NCBI RefSeq assembly: GCF_900450705.1
Contig: NZ_UGHK01000002.1
Location: forward strand, 434,001-498,000
DNA from: Avibacterium paragallinarum
Lineage (GTDB): Bacteria; Pseudomonadota; Gammaproteobacteria; Enterobacterales; Pasteurellaceae
Direction of reading: 5' to 3'
Length of the DNA: 64,000 nucleotides
In this document: in pieces, positions 26,614 to 36,347 of the stretch
How positions within the stretch are numbered: position 1 is the first letter of the stretch
Layout of the letters: each line of letters opens with the position of its first letter
The notes under the pieces: model-generated
Database searches by the model: none
What the model was told of the DNA's origin: nothing
What the model saw: the letters and a program-made list of their open reading frames with translations, nothing else
Position numbers and translations under genes: made by a program

Positions 26614-27246
26614 ATGCAAACTGCAAAAATGAGTGGACGTTATGGGCTTCTGCTCGGCTCAGTCGCTTTAATCTGTACCGCACTTTCCGCTGGGGTTTAT
26701 TTTTTGACGAAAACACCGATTGAAGCTGCAGTGGCCAAGCAACAAGAAGAATTGTTCGCTCAGATCATTCCTCCGAAGGATTACGATAATGATTTGTTAG
26801 CGAGTTGCTACAAACCTACTTTTCCGCAAGCACAAAATGTGCGAATTACTAAACTTTGTGAGGCCAAAAAAGCTCAGCAAGCCATCGCTTATCTGTATGA
26901 AACCATTGCCCCAGATGGCTACTCTGGCAACATTCGCTTTTTGGTTGGCGTAACCCCTGAGGGGGAAATTTTGGGCGTACGCGTCCTTGAACATAAAGAA
27001 ACACCGGGACTAGGGGATAAAATTGATTTGCACGTTTCTAACTGGGTTTTGAGCTTCAATCACAAGAAAATTAATAAAACAAATTTATCTCAATGGGCTG
27101 TAAAACAAGATGGCGGCACGTTCGATCAATTTACAGGGGCGACCATCACACCACGGGCGATCGTCAATCAAGTCAAACGTTCCGCATTGTTGCTATTAGA
27201 TTATCTTCATCAGGAAAAGCTGGAGGGGCATAGTGGAAACGACTGA
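26614..27246 (+). CDS. rsxG: Electron transport complex subunit RsxG
   Basis: 210 aa with an N-terminal membrane anchor and a periplasmic FMN-binding domain. The flavinylation motif is [12 protein letters not shown], with the modified Thr in TGAT. Also visible is [15 protein letters not shown], conserved in the family. It overlaps rsxE by 14 bp. Confidence 0.96.
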   Translation: MQTAKMSGRYGLLLGSVALICTALSAGVYFLTKTPIEAAVAKQQEELFAQIIPPKDYDNDLLASCYKPTFPQAQNVRITKLCEAKKAQQAIAYLYETIAPDGYSGNIRFLVGVTPEGEILGVRVLEHKETPGLGDKIDLHVSNWVLSFNHKKINKTNLSQWAVKQDGGTFDQFTGATITPRAIVNQVKRSALLLLDYLHQEKLEGHSGND

Positions 27247-27931
27247 AATAAAAAATAGCGAAAAAACTGACCGCACTTTGATTTCAGAAAAAACGAGCCA
27301 ATGGCAACTTTTGTTCAAACAAGGCTTTTGGCACAATAATCCTGCGTTGGTGCAACTGCTCGGGCTTTGTCCGTTGCTGGCGGTGTCTAGCTCGGTGAGC
27401 AACGCACTAGGCTTGGGACTTGCTACCATTGCGGTGTTGATGTGTACGAATTTAGTTGTGTCGCTCTTCCGCCGCTATATTCCGCACGCCATACGCATTC
27501 CCATTTATGTGATGATTATCGCCACCACGGTTACCATCGTGCAATTAATAATGAATGCTTACACTTACAGCCTTTATCAATCCTTAGGGATATTCATTCC
27601 ATTGATCGTAACCAACTGTATTGTGATTGGGCGTGCGGAGGCCTTTGCGTCTAAAAATAGCCTTTGGCTTTCATTGTTTGACGGCTTTGCGATGGGTGTG
27701 GGTATGACTTTCAGCCTCTGCTTGCTTGGGGCGATGCGTGAAGTGATTAGCACGGGCAAATTGTTCATTGGAATGGAAAACCTTTTGGGGGGCTGGGCGA
27801 AATCGCTCCATTTGACGTTATTTCAACTTGATAGCCATTTCCTACTCGCCATTTTACCGCCAGGGGCATTCCTTGGTTTAGGCATTATTTTAGCCATTAA
27901 AAACGTCATTGATCATAAAAGTAATAAATAG
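27233..27931 (+). CDS. rsxE: Electron transport complex subunit RsxE
   Basis: 232 aa membrane protein paralogous to RsxA, with [20 protein letters not shown] and [21 protein letters not shown] start inside rsxG, preceded by GGAGGGG, so translation is coupled. It directly abuts nth. Confidence 0.95.
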   Translation: METTEIKNSEKTDRTLISEKTSQWQLLFKQGFWHNNPALVQLLGLCPLLAVSSSVSNALGLGLATIAVLMCTNLVVSLFRRYIPHAIRIPIYVMIIATTVTIVQLIMNAYTYSLYQSLGIFIPLIVTNCIVIGRAEAFASKNSLWLSLFDGFAMGVGMTFSLCLLGAMREVISTGKLFIGMENLLGGWAKSLHLTLFQLDSHFLLAILPPGAFLGLGIILAIKNVIDHKSNK

Positions 27932-28567
27932 ATGAATAAACAAAAACGTATTGAAATTTTAACGCGACTGCGGGATCAAAATCCCCACCCCACCACTGAA
28001 TTACATTATAATTCGCCCTTTGAATTATTAATTGCGGTGATTTTATCGGCACAAGCCACTGATAAAGGGGTGAATAAAGCCACGGCGAAACTTTTCCCCG
28101 TTGCCAACACGCCACAAGCGATTTTAGATCTCGGCGTAGAGGGGCTGAAAAGCTATATTAAAACCATTGGGTTATTTAATAGCAAAGCGGAAAACATTAT
28201 TAAAACCTGCCGTGATTTAATCGAAAAACATCAAGGAAAAGTGCCTGAAAATCGCACCGCACTTGAAGCACTCGCAGGCGTGGGGCGAAAAACCGCAAAT
28301 GTGGTGTTAAACACCGCATTTGGACACCCAACGATCGCCGTTGATACTCACATTTTTCGCGTCTGTAACCGCACCAACTTCGCACCAGGAAAAACCGTGT
28401 TACAAGTGGAAGAGAAATTGCTTAAAGTCGTCCCTGATGAATTTAAAGCAGACGTGCATCATTGGCTTATTCTGCACGGACGATACACTTGCATTGCTCG
28501 CAAACCCCGCTGTGGCTCTTGCATTATTGAAGATCTTTGTGAATACAAAGAAAAAACCGAAAGTTAA
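27932..28567 (+). CDS. nth: Endonuclease III
   Basis: Bifunctional DNA glycosylase/AP lyase for oxidised pyrimidines. 211 aa with the helix-hairpin-helix LAGVGRKTANVVLN carrying the catalytic Lys, the Asp in AVDTHIFRVCNR, and the C-terminal 4Fe-4S cluster ligands CIARKPRCGSCIIEDLC. Position after rsxE is conserved in gamma-proteobacteria. Confidence 0.97.
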   Translation: MNKQKRIEILTRLRDQNPHPTTELHYNSPFELLIAVILSAQATDKGVNKATAKLFPVANTPQAILDLGVEGLKSYIKTIGLFNSKAENIIKTCRDLIEKHQGKVPENRTALEALAGVGRKTANVVLNTAFGHPTIAVDTHIFRVCNRTNFAPGKTVLQVEEKLLKVVPDEFKADVHHWLILHGRYTCIARKPRCGSCIIEDLCEYKEKTES

Positions 28568-28576
28568 AGGTAACTT

Positions 28577-29944
28577 ATGACAACCCAAAAATCTGAACGA
28601 CAAACTTGGTCAAGCCGACTGACCTACATTATGACGGTGGCAGGAGCAACCGTTGGTTTCGGTGCAACTTGGCGTTTCCCTTATCTCGTTGGGGAAAACG
28701 GCGGCGGGGCTTATGTGCTTCTGTTTTGCATTGCAATGATTGTAATCGGTATTCCAATGATCTTAGTAGAAAACGTGATCGGACGACGTTTACGCGTTAA
28801 TTCCATTGATGCCTTTGCGGATAAACTCACCAGCAAACCGCATTCTAAATATTGGAAAATCATCGGCTATATGGGGCTACTCGGGGCGTTCGGCATTATG
28901 GCATATTATATGGTGCTTGGCGGCTGGGTGATGAATTATATCATCAGCCTCATTTCGGGCAGCCTTGATATTTCCACCACTATCACCAAAGACTATGCTA
29001 AAACCTTTTATGAGCAAAGTATCAGCAACAGCCCGCTACAAATCGCGGTTTACACCTTTATTTTCGTTGCGATTAATTATGTAATTCTCGCCAAAGGCAT
29101 CATCGGCGGAATTGAACGCTCTGTGAAATACTTAATGCCGTTGCTTTTTATCTTCCTTATTGGAATGGTAATCCGCAACATTACCCTACCTGGGGCGGCA
29201 GAGGGGATTATTTATTATCTCAAGCCTGATTTTTCCAAAATCACCCCGCAACTGTTCATTATGGTACTAGGGCAAGTGTTTTTCGCCTTGAGCTTAGGGT
29301 TTGGCGTGCTTATCACCCTGTCAAGCTATCTCAGTAAAGAAGAAAATTTAGTACAAACTGCGGTTATCACAGGCTTCACCAATACGATTATTGCTGTGTT
29401 AGCGGGCTTTATGATTTTTCCTTCGCTCTTTAGCTTTGGCATTGAACCAAATGCAGGCCCAACCCTCGTATTCCAAAGCCTGCCGATCGTATTTTCCCAT
29501 TTATGGGCAGGACGAATTTTTGCGATTATTTTCTTTAGCTTACTGTTGATCGCAGCTCTAACCACCTCAATCACCATTTATGAAGTGATTATTACCTCAC
29601 TACAAGAAAAACTTAGAATGCGTCGCGGAAAAGCCATTCTTTTAACCTTAGGAAGTATATTCCTTTTCGGCAACATTCCGTCAATTTTAAGTGATAGCCT
29701 ACTAAAAGATTTCACCATTTTTGGCAAAAGCATTTTCGATGCCTTTGATTATGTGAGTGGAAATATTCTCTTTTTACTCACTGCACTTGGCTGTGCCATT
29801 TTCGTGGGTTTTGTTCTCAAAGATGAGGCGAAAAAAGAACTGTCAAGCAACCCTAATTCAACGTTTACTACAATTTGGTTTAATTATGTGAAATATGTTG
29901 TACCTTTAATTATTGTAGTAATCTTCATTAGTAACTTAATCTAA
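28577..29944 (+). CDS. Sodium-dependent transporter, NSS (SNF) family
   Basis: 455 aa membrane protein with about 11-12 helices. The family signature is at the N-terminus: WSSRLTYIMTVAGATVGFGA followed by WRFPYLVGENGGGAYVLLF, the sodium and substrate site of LeuT-fold NSS transporters. Substrate, probably an amino acid, cannot be told. It follows nth by 9 bp with AAAGGTAA as ribosome binding site and ends at a strong terminator. Confidence 0.92.
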   Translation: MTTQKSERQTWSSRLTYIMTVAGATVGFGATWRFPYLVGENGGGAYVLLFCIAMIVIGIPMILVENVIGRRLRVNSIDAFADKLTSKPHSKYWKIIGYMGLLGAFGIMAYYMVLGGWVMNYIISLISGSLDISTTITKDYAKTFYEQSISNSPLQIAVYTFIFVAINYVILAKGIIGGIERSVKYLMPLLFIFLIGMVIRNITLPGAAEGIIYYLKPDFSKITPQLFIMVLGQVFFALSLGFGVLITLSSYLSKEENLVQTAVITGFTNTIIAVLAGFMIFPSLFSFGIEPNAGPTLVFQSLPIVFSHLWAGRIFAIIFFSLLLIAALTTSITIYEVIITSLQEKLRMRRGKAILLTLGSIFLFGNIPSILSDSLLKDFTIFGKSIFDAFDYVSGNILFLLTALGCAIFVGFVLKDEAKKELSSNPNSTFTTIWFNYVKYVVPLIIVVIFISNLI

Positions 29945-29945
29945 C

Positions 29946-29975
29946 AAAAAAGGGCAGAAATTCTCTGCCCTTTTA
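29946..29975. terminator. Bidirectional terminator between NSS transporter and uup
   Basis: AAAAGGGCAGA and TCTGCCCTTTT form a stem with A-run before and T-run after, serving both converging genes. Confidence 0.9.
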
Positions 29976-29988
29976 TTTTATATCGCGT

Positions 29989-31917
29989 TTACCCCACCAT
30001 ATTTTTCTTTTCTTCCAATTCTTCCCAACGCAGAAACGCCATTTCAAGTGCTTGTTCCGCTTCGGCGAGTTGTTGCAGTTTGTCAGAAGTGTACTGATGA
30101 TCTTGCTGGAAAAAATTGGGATCAGATACTTCCTGTTGAAGTGCGGTGATTTTTTCTTCTAGTTTTTCTAATTGCTGCGGTAGCTGTTCTAGCTCACGTT
30201 GTTCATTGTACGACAATTTTACGGGACGATTTTTATTCGGCTTATAAGAAACTTTCTCCAATTCCGCCGCACTTTCATTTTTCGGTGTTTTTTCCGCGTT
30301 CGCTGCTTTCTGAGCGAAATAATTGGCTTGCTGCTGTTTTGCGTCAAAGAAGCCACCGACATATTTATTAATCACGCCCTCGCCCTCAAACATATAGCAT
30401 TCGGTCGCGGTGTTATCAATAAATTGGCGATCGTGGCTCACAATCAGCAACGTGCCTTGGTAGTCCGTAAGCAATTCTTCAAGCAACTCTAAGGTTTCTA
30501 CATCAAGATCATTGGTGGGTTCGTCCAAAATCAGCAAATTATTTGGCTTGAGCAATAATTTAGCTAACAATAAGCGGTTGCGTTCCCCGCCCGACAGGGC
30601 TTTCACTGGCACCATCGCACGCTTTGGGGGGAATAAGAAATCTTGCAAATAGCCTAAAACGTGGCGTTTCACTCCATTCACTTCAATATCTTGCTTGCCG
30701 TCTGCCACATTATCCATCACGCTTTTCTCGGGATCGAGATCGGCTCGGTATTGGTCAAAATAGGCGATGTCTAATTTTGTTCCGCACTTAATCCGCCCTG
30801 AAGTGGGCTGAATTTCCCCCAGTAATAGCTTGATTAAGGTGGTTTTACCAATTCCATTTGCACCGACGAGGGCGATTTTATCCCCGCGTAAAATGGTGCT
30901 AGAAAAATGAGAAACCAGCTTTTTACCCGCAATTTCATAGCTGACATCTTCCAATTCAAACACAATTTTGCCTGAACGCGTGGAATTATCCACTTGCAAT
31001 TTTGCCCCGCCAAGCACTTCGCGACGTTGCTGTCGCTCCATTCGCAAGGCTTTTAATGCTCTCACTCGCCCCTCATTGCGGGTACGTCGAGCTTTAATAC
31101 CCTGACGAATCCAAACTTCTTCCTGTGCTAATTTTTTATCAAACAGTGAATTTTGCAAGGCTTCTACGCGTAAATTTTCTTCTTTTTCAATAAGATATTT
31201 GCCATAATCGCCAGGATATGACACTAATTTGCCGCGATCTAAATCCACAATGCGGGTTGCCATTTTGCTGATAAATACACGGTCGTGAGAAATAAAGATG
31301 ATCGAACCTGCAAAATTAAGCAAGAAATTCTCCAACCATTCAATGGCTTCCACATCAAGGTGGTTGGTGGGTTCATCCAAGAGCAACACATCGGGATCAC
31401 AAACCAACGCACGAGCCAAAGCGGCTTTACGCAACCAACCGCCTGAGAGTTCCGACAATGGCATATTCGGCTGAAGCCCTAATTTTTCGAGGGTTTCGCG
31501 GATTTTATTTTCAAATCGCCAACCATCGGCGTGTTCTAACTGCGATTGAATTTCTGCCAAGCGGTTTAATGTACTGTCGTGATATTCTTGCTCTAATAAA
31601 TCTGAAGTGCGGTGATATTCTTTCAATAAATCTGCTAAATGAGCGATCCCCTCCGCTACATAATCAAACACATTCCCCTGTGCATTACGCGGTGGATCTT
31701 GTTCTAAACGTGAGATAACAAGATCTCGCTCAAACTGCAATCGCCCATCGTCCATCACCATTTCGCCGGCGAGAATTTTCATTAATGTAGATTTCCCCGC
31801 TCCATTGCGACCAACAAGACACACCCGCTCCCCCGCTTCAATAAAAAGATCAGCGTGATCTAACAATGGGTGATCGCTGAATGATAAATAACCATTGGTT
31901 AAGCTAATAAGTGCCAA
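29989..31917 (-). CDS. uup: ABC-F ATPase Uup
   Basis: 642 aa cytosolic protein with two ABC ATPase domains (Walker A GRNGAGKSTL near residue 37 and GANGIGKTTL near 352; signatures LSGGWLRKAALA and LSGGERNRLLLA). The linker with ARRTRNEGRVRALKALR and a C-terminal coiled coil (about 560-640) mark the Uup subfamily. Uup acts on ribosomes and also affects DNA metabolism and transposon excision in E. coli. Confidence 0.95.
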   Translation of the reverse strand: MALISLTNGYLSFSDHPLLDHADLFIEAGERVCLVGRNGAGKSTLMKILAGEMVMDDGRLQFERDLVISRLEQDPPRNAQGNVFDYVAEGIAHLADLLKEYHRTSDLLEQEYHDSTLNRLAEIQSQLEHADGWRFENKIRETLEKLGLQPNMPLSELSGGWLRKAALARALVCDPDVLLLDEPTNHLDVEAIEWLENFLLNFAGSIIFISHDRVFISKMATRIVDLDRGKLVSYPGDYGKYLIEKEENLRVEALQNSLFDKKLAQEEVWIRQGIKARRTRNEGRVRALKALRMERQQRREVLGGAKLQVDNSTRSGKIVFELEDVSYEIAGKKLVSHFSSTILRGDKIALVGANGIGKTTLIKLLLGEIQPTSGRIKCGTKLDIAYFDQYRADLDPEKSVMDNVADGKQDIEVNGVKRHVLGYLQDFLFPPKRAMVPVKALSGGERNRLLLAKLLLKPNNLLILDEPTNDLDVETLELLEELLTDYQGTLLIVSHDRQFIDNTATECYMFEGEGVINKYVGGFFDAKQQQANYFAQKAANAEKTPKNESAAELEKVSYKPNKNRPVKLSYNEQRELEQLPQQLEKLEEKITALQQEVSDPNFFQQDHQYTSDKLQQLAEAEQALEMAFLRWEELEEKKNMVG

Positions 31918-31985
31918 AATTATTCCTTACTTTTAATGCAAATAATGGGTATTTTAACAGGTCTTGAGGGGATTGAGTAGAAAGG

Positions 31986-32016
31986 AAAAGTGCGGTATTT
32001 TTCAACCGCACTTTTT
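31986..32016. terminator. Inverted USS pair between gntK and uup
   Basis: AAAGTGCGGT and ACCGCACTTT form a hairpin with a T-run on both sides, adjacent to the gntK stop. Confidence 0.75.
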
Positions 32017-32537
32017 TATAACAGCGGTTTGAGTGCGTTTACGCAACGTTCTACCACCTCATTAAAAGAACCATCAATATCGATATGGATCACATCGGGT
32101 TCGTCAGCTTGTGGGGTTTCGAGTGTGTCAAACTGGCTTTTAAGCATTTCTGTTTTCATATAATGCCCTTTACGCTGTTTCATTCTTTCTAAAACTAGCT
32201 CAAAGCTGCCTTCTAAAAAGAGAAATTTTACGTTTTCATTTCCCGCACGAATGCGATCGCGATACTTTTTCTTTAATGCCGAACAAATGATAATGCCTAC
32301 TTCACTTTTCTGTTCAAGGCTAAATGCAGCATCATTAATTCGTTCTAACCAAGGTGCACGGTCTTCATCGTTAAGCGGTTGCCCACTTCCCATTTTGATA
32401 ATGTTCGCACGAGGATGAAGATCATCGCCGTCAATAAGTTTTAAACCTAAACGATGACATACTTCTGTGCCAATAGAGGTTTTTCCCGTACTAGATACCC
32501 CCATTAAAATAACACTTTTACCTTTTGCTTTCTCCAT
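32016..32537 (-). CDS. gntK: Gluconokinase
   Basis: Phosphorylates gluconate to 6-phosphogluconate. 173 aa with P-loop GVSSTGKTSIG (about residues 13-23), DGDDLHPRANIIKMGSGQPL and DEDRAPWLERIN typical of GntK. It is divergent from a gluconate permease across a 275-bp interval containing CRP and GntR-type sites. Confidence 0.95.
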   Translation of the reverse strand: MEKAKGKSVILMGVSSTGKTSIGTEVCHRLGLKLIDGDDLHPRANIIKMGSGQPLNDEDRAPWLERINDAAFSLEQKSEVGIIICSALKKKYRDRIRAGNENVKFLFLEGSFELVLERMKQRKGHYMKTEMLKSQFDTLETPQADEPDVIHIDIDGSFNEVVERCVNALKPLL

Positions 32538-32599
32538 TTTAATTCCTATACTCTGAATTTCATTTTATTTTACTAACCATAACAAAAAATCAGAATTAG

Positions 32600-32614
32600 A
32601 GTTACTGGTAACAT
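32600..32614. promoter_or_regulatory. GntR-type operator 1
   Basis: GTTACTGGTAAC (32601-32612) is a near-perfect palindrome matching the core of the E. coli GntR operator ATGTTACCGGTAACAT. It is about 65 bp from the gntK start. No gntR gene is in the window. Confidence 0.65.
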
Positions 32615-32621
32615 TGCATTC

Positions 32622-32637
32622 TGTGATCATTATCACA
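32622..32637. promoter_or_regulatory. CRP (cAMP receptor protein) site
   Basis: TGTGATCATTATCACA matches the CRP consensus TGTGA-N6-TCACA in all ten conserved positions. Placed between divergent gntK and the permease, it predicts catabolite control of gluconate use. Confidence 0.85.
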
Positions 32638-32740
32638 AATTTTTAACAAGAATAGGGATTTTCTTCCTAATTATTTGAATTTAGTTAGAGATTTAACTAA
32701 TAATATGCGGAACTATTTTACCTTAATGAAATAATTGTTA

Positions 32741-32754
32741 TGTTACGGGTAAAT
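32741..32754. promoter_or_regulatory. GntR-type operator 2
   Basis: TGTTACGGGTAAAT matches the GntR core TGTTACCGGTAACA with two changes, about 58 bp upstream of the permease start, where a repressor would block its promoter. Confidence 0.55.
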
Positions 32755-32812
32755 TAGCCATTCGTTCTTGCCTTTGGTAAAGAAATTAAGAATCAAATAT
32801 TAAGGATATTGT

Positions 32813-34162
32813 ATGTTGATTTTCACACTAATTGCTTCCGTATTACTGTTGCTTTTATTGATTATGAAATTCCGCGTTCACGCATTTGTGGCATTAATTA
32901 TTGTGAGTTTACTCACAGCCTTAGCAACAGGCGTACCATTCAACCAAATTCTACCTACCCTTACAAAAGGTTTTGGCGGCACATTAGCCTCTGTTGCATT
33001 ATTAGTGGGTTTAGGGGCGATGATCGGGCGTTTGCTTGAAATCACTGGCGGTGCAAAAGTCTTAGCAGATACGCTCATTAATAAATTTGGTGAGAAAAAC
33101 GCACCTTTTGCATTAGGCGTTGCCTCTTTGCTCTTTGGCTTCCCGATTTTCTTTGATGCGGGCTTAGTGGTAATGCTGCCGATTATCTTTAGCGTAGCCA
33201 AACGCTTTGGCGGCTCAATATTACGTTATGCGTTCCCTGCGGCTGGGGCTTTCGCTGTAATGCACGCCTTTGTTCCCCCTCACCCTGGCCCTGTTGCGTC
33301 AGGCGATTTATTAGGGGCAAATATGGGCTTATTAGTCATTGTCGGGCTAGGCTGTGGCATTCCCACTTGGTATATCGCCAGCTATTTATTTAGCCAATAT
33401 TTAGGCAAAAAAGTGATGGTTGAATTGCCAAAAGCCTTCCTTAACGCTAATGCCATTAATGAAACTGCGGTGCAAAATCCACCAAGTTTTGGTAAGATCA
33501 TCACCATTTTACTATTACCTTTAGTATTAATTTTATTCGATACAGGGCTAAATACCCTTTCTGTAACAGGCGTAGTTGATGGCTCACAAACTTGGGTTCA
33601 AGCCTTACGTTTATTAGGCAAAACGCCCGTTGCTCTGTTAATCACCTTGCTTGCTACGATTTTATTACTGAAAGATCAACGCAGTAATGAACAAATTGAG
33701 AAAATTTGTGATAACGCACTCGGTCCAATCTGCTCCATTGTTCTCGTAACTGGGGCTGGCGGTATGTTTGGCGGCGTATTGCGTGCCAGTGGCATTGGTG
33801 ATGTGCTTTCCTCAATGTTAGCGGACACAGGTATGCCCGTGATTGTCGCCGCCTTTATTATTTCAATGGCGTTGCGTGTGGCACAAGGGTCTGCAACGGT
33901 AGCATTAACCACCACCTCAGCACTCATCGCTCCAACTATCGCTGCCACAACAGGGTTAAGTCAATTCGATTTATGCTTTATTGTAATCGCCATCGCCTCA
34001 GGGGCAACGGTGTTCTCACACGTTAATGACAGCGGTTTCTGGCTAGTTAGCCGTTTTTTAGAAATGGATACCAAAACCACATTAAAAACCTGGACAGTGC
34101 TAGAAACATTAATTGGTTTTACTGGCTTCGCTTTTGCGTTGGTGGGAAGTTTCTTGCTGTAA
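32813..34162 (+). CDS. Gluconate:H+ symporter, GntP family
   Basis: 449 aa inner-membrane permease with about 12 helices. Family motifs include VGLGAMIGRLLEITGGA near residue 64, FGFPIFFDAGLVVMLPII near 107 and RVAQGSATVALTTTSALI near 358. Divergent from gntK, so it very likely imports gluconate. The start follows TTAAGGATATTGT. A hairpin terminator follows. Confidence 0.92.
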   Translation: MLIFTLIASVLLLLLLIMKFRVHAFVALIIVSLLTALATGVPFNQILPTLTKGFGGTLASVALLVGLGAMIGRLLEITGGAKVLADTLINKFGEKNAPFALGVASLLFGFPIFFDAGLVVMLPIIFSVAKRFGGSILRYAFPAAGAFAVMHAFVPPHPGPVASGDLLGANMGLLVIVGLGCGIPTWYIASYLFSQYLGKKVMVELPKAFLNANAINETAVQNPPSFGKIITILLLPLVLILFDTGLNTLSVTGVVDGSQTWVQALRLLGKTPVALLITLLATILLLKDQRSNEQIEKICDNALGPICSIVLVTGAGGMFGGVLRASGIGDVLSSMLADTGMPVIVAAFIISMALRVAQGSATVALTTTSALIAPTIAATTGLSQFDLCFIVIAIASGATVFSHVNDSGFWLVSRFLEMDTKTTLKTWTVLETLIGFTGFAFALVGSFLL

Positions 34163-34168
34163 TCACAA

Positions 34169-34222
34169 ATCGTCGTTTGATTTCAACATAATGTTGCCTT
34201 ATTTGAAAACTTAAACGACGAT
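34169..34222. repeat. Intergenic palindrome, related to the one at 36210
   Basis: ATCGTCGTTT (34169-34178) and AAACGACGAT (34213-34222) are perfect inverted arms around a 34-base AT-rich loop containing CAACATAATGTTG. The left arm plus GATTTCAACAT resembles GATTGCAACAT in the element after trxB, suggesting a small repeat family. Confidence 0.5.
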
Positions 34223-34238
34223 AATCTATTTTATAAAC

Positions 34239-34281
34239 TGCGGTGGTTTTAGAAAAAGTTTTCCAAAAACCACCGCACTTT
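34239..34281 (+). terminator. Terminator of the gluconate permease gene
   Basis: TGCGGTGGTTTT and AAAACCACCGCA form a long stem followed by CTTTTGTT. The 3' arm ends in an ACCGCACTT uptake signal. Confidence 0.8.
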
Positions 34282-34325
34282 TGTTACAATCTATGACAAT
34301 TTTTGTAACTCAAATTGGAGTGAAA

Positions 34326-35177
34326 ATGAGCCATTATATTCTTGATATTACCGAGCAAAATCTCACTGAGGTTTTACAGCAAAGCCAGCAAATGCCGTTG
34401 GCATTGGTGTTTTATGCACCGAGCCACGCGGATTCCCTTTCTTTTACTCAAGTGCTTGAACGCTATGTGGACAAATACCAAGGGCAATTTGTGTTAGGCA
34501 AGATCAACTGTGAAACAGAGCAAATGGTCGCCGCACAGTTCCGCATTCAAGCCTTGCCGACAACCTATTTATTCAAAGAAGGGCAAGCCCTTGATGCGTT
34601 CCAAGGGGCATTAGATGAGGCTACCTTAGAACAGCATTTAAGCCTGATTTTACCCAAAGAAGAAGAGATCAAATTTAATCAGGCGTTAGATTTTCTCAGT
34701 GTGCAAAATTACGATGCTGCATTGCCGTTATTAAAAGAGGCGTGGGAGGCTTCGGAGCATAAAAATAGCGATATTGCCTTGCTTTATGCGGAAACCTATA
34801 TCGCGATGAAAAAAGTTGAACCCGCTCAGGAAATTTTAAATCGCATTCCCTTGCAGGATCGCGATAGCCGTTGGCAAGGGTTACAAGCACAAATTGAATT
34901 ATTAATTAAAGCAGCGGATACCCCAGAAATTCAGCAGTTACAGCAAGATTTTGCGAAAAATCCAAGCCCTGAAATTGCCTTAAAACTGGCATTACAACTT
35001 CACCAAGCCCATCGCAATGAAGAAGCCTTAGACTTATTATTTAGCCTATTAAAACAAGATCTTACGGTGCTGAATGGCGAAGTGAAGCAGGAATTTTTAT
35101 CGATTTTAGCGGCGATTGGCAACAACGATCCGATTACCAATAAATATCGCCGATTACTGTATTCGTTGCTCTATTAA
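34326..35177 (+). CDS. ybbN: YbbN/CnoX-like thioredoxin-fold co-chaperone
   Basis: From ATG 34326 (preceded by TTGGAG) the protein is 283 aa: a thioredoxin fold (about residues 6-105, with ALPTTYLFKEGQALDAF) followed by TPR-like helical repeats, the YbbN layout. The longer frame from 34281 starts inside the terminator and is not used. The usual active-site position reads FYAPSHADS, with no cysteine, so redox activity is unlikely; a holdase or chaperonin-linked role is known for the family. Confidence 0.88.
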   Translation: MSHYILDITEQNLTEVLQQSQQMPLALVFYAPSHADSLSFTQVLERYVDKYQGQFVLGKINCETEQMVAAQFRIQALPTTYLFKEGQALDAFQGALDEATLEQHLSLILPKEEEIKFNQALDFLSVQNYDAALPLLKEAWEASEHKNSDIALLYAETYIAMKKVEPAQEILNRIPLQDRDSRWQGLQAQIELLIKAADTPEIQQLQQDFAKNPSPEIALKLALQLHQAHRNEEALDLLFSLLKQDLTVLNGEVKQEFLSILAAIGNNDPITNKYRRLLYSLLY

Positions 35178-35232
35178 TCGCTTTAAGATCGCAAAAAGGT
35201 ATAATATCTCGGCGTTTTCACTTATTAATTAG

Positions 35233-36192
<960 letters not shown>

Positions 36193-36209
36193 TCGCGGGC
36201 GGCACATTA

Positions 36210-36298
36210 GATAGTCGTTTTGATTAAAAATAAGACAAAGCGTTGCTCCGCCAATAGCAAGAAGCAACGAAATATGATGTTGCAATCAAACGACTATC
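36210..36298. repeat. Nested palindrome between trxB and cydD
   Basis: Outer arms GATAGTCGTTTTGATT (36210-36225) and AATCAAACGACTATC (36284-36298) enclose inner arms CGTTGCT (36241) and AGCAACG (36273). The outer arm with adjoining GCAACAT resembles the palindrome at 34169. No protein-coding signal. Possibly a small mobile palindromic repeat or a transcript-processing element. Confidence 0.5.
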
Positions 36299-36347
36299 AA
36301 ATGAGGCACAGCTCTTCTTTTTATTTTTACCTCAACCTTAACGCATT

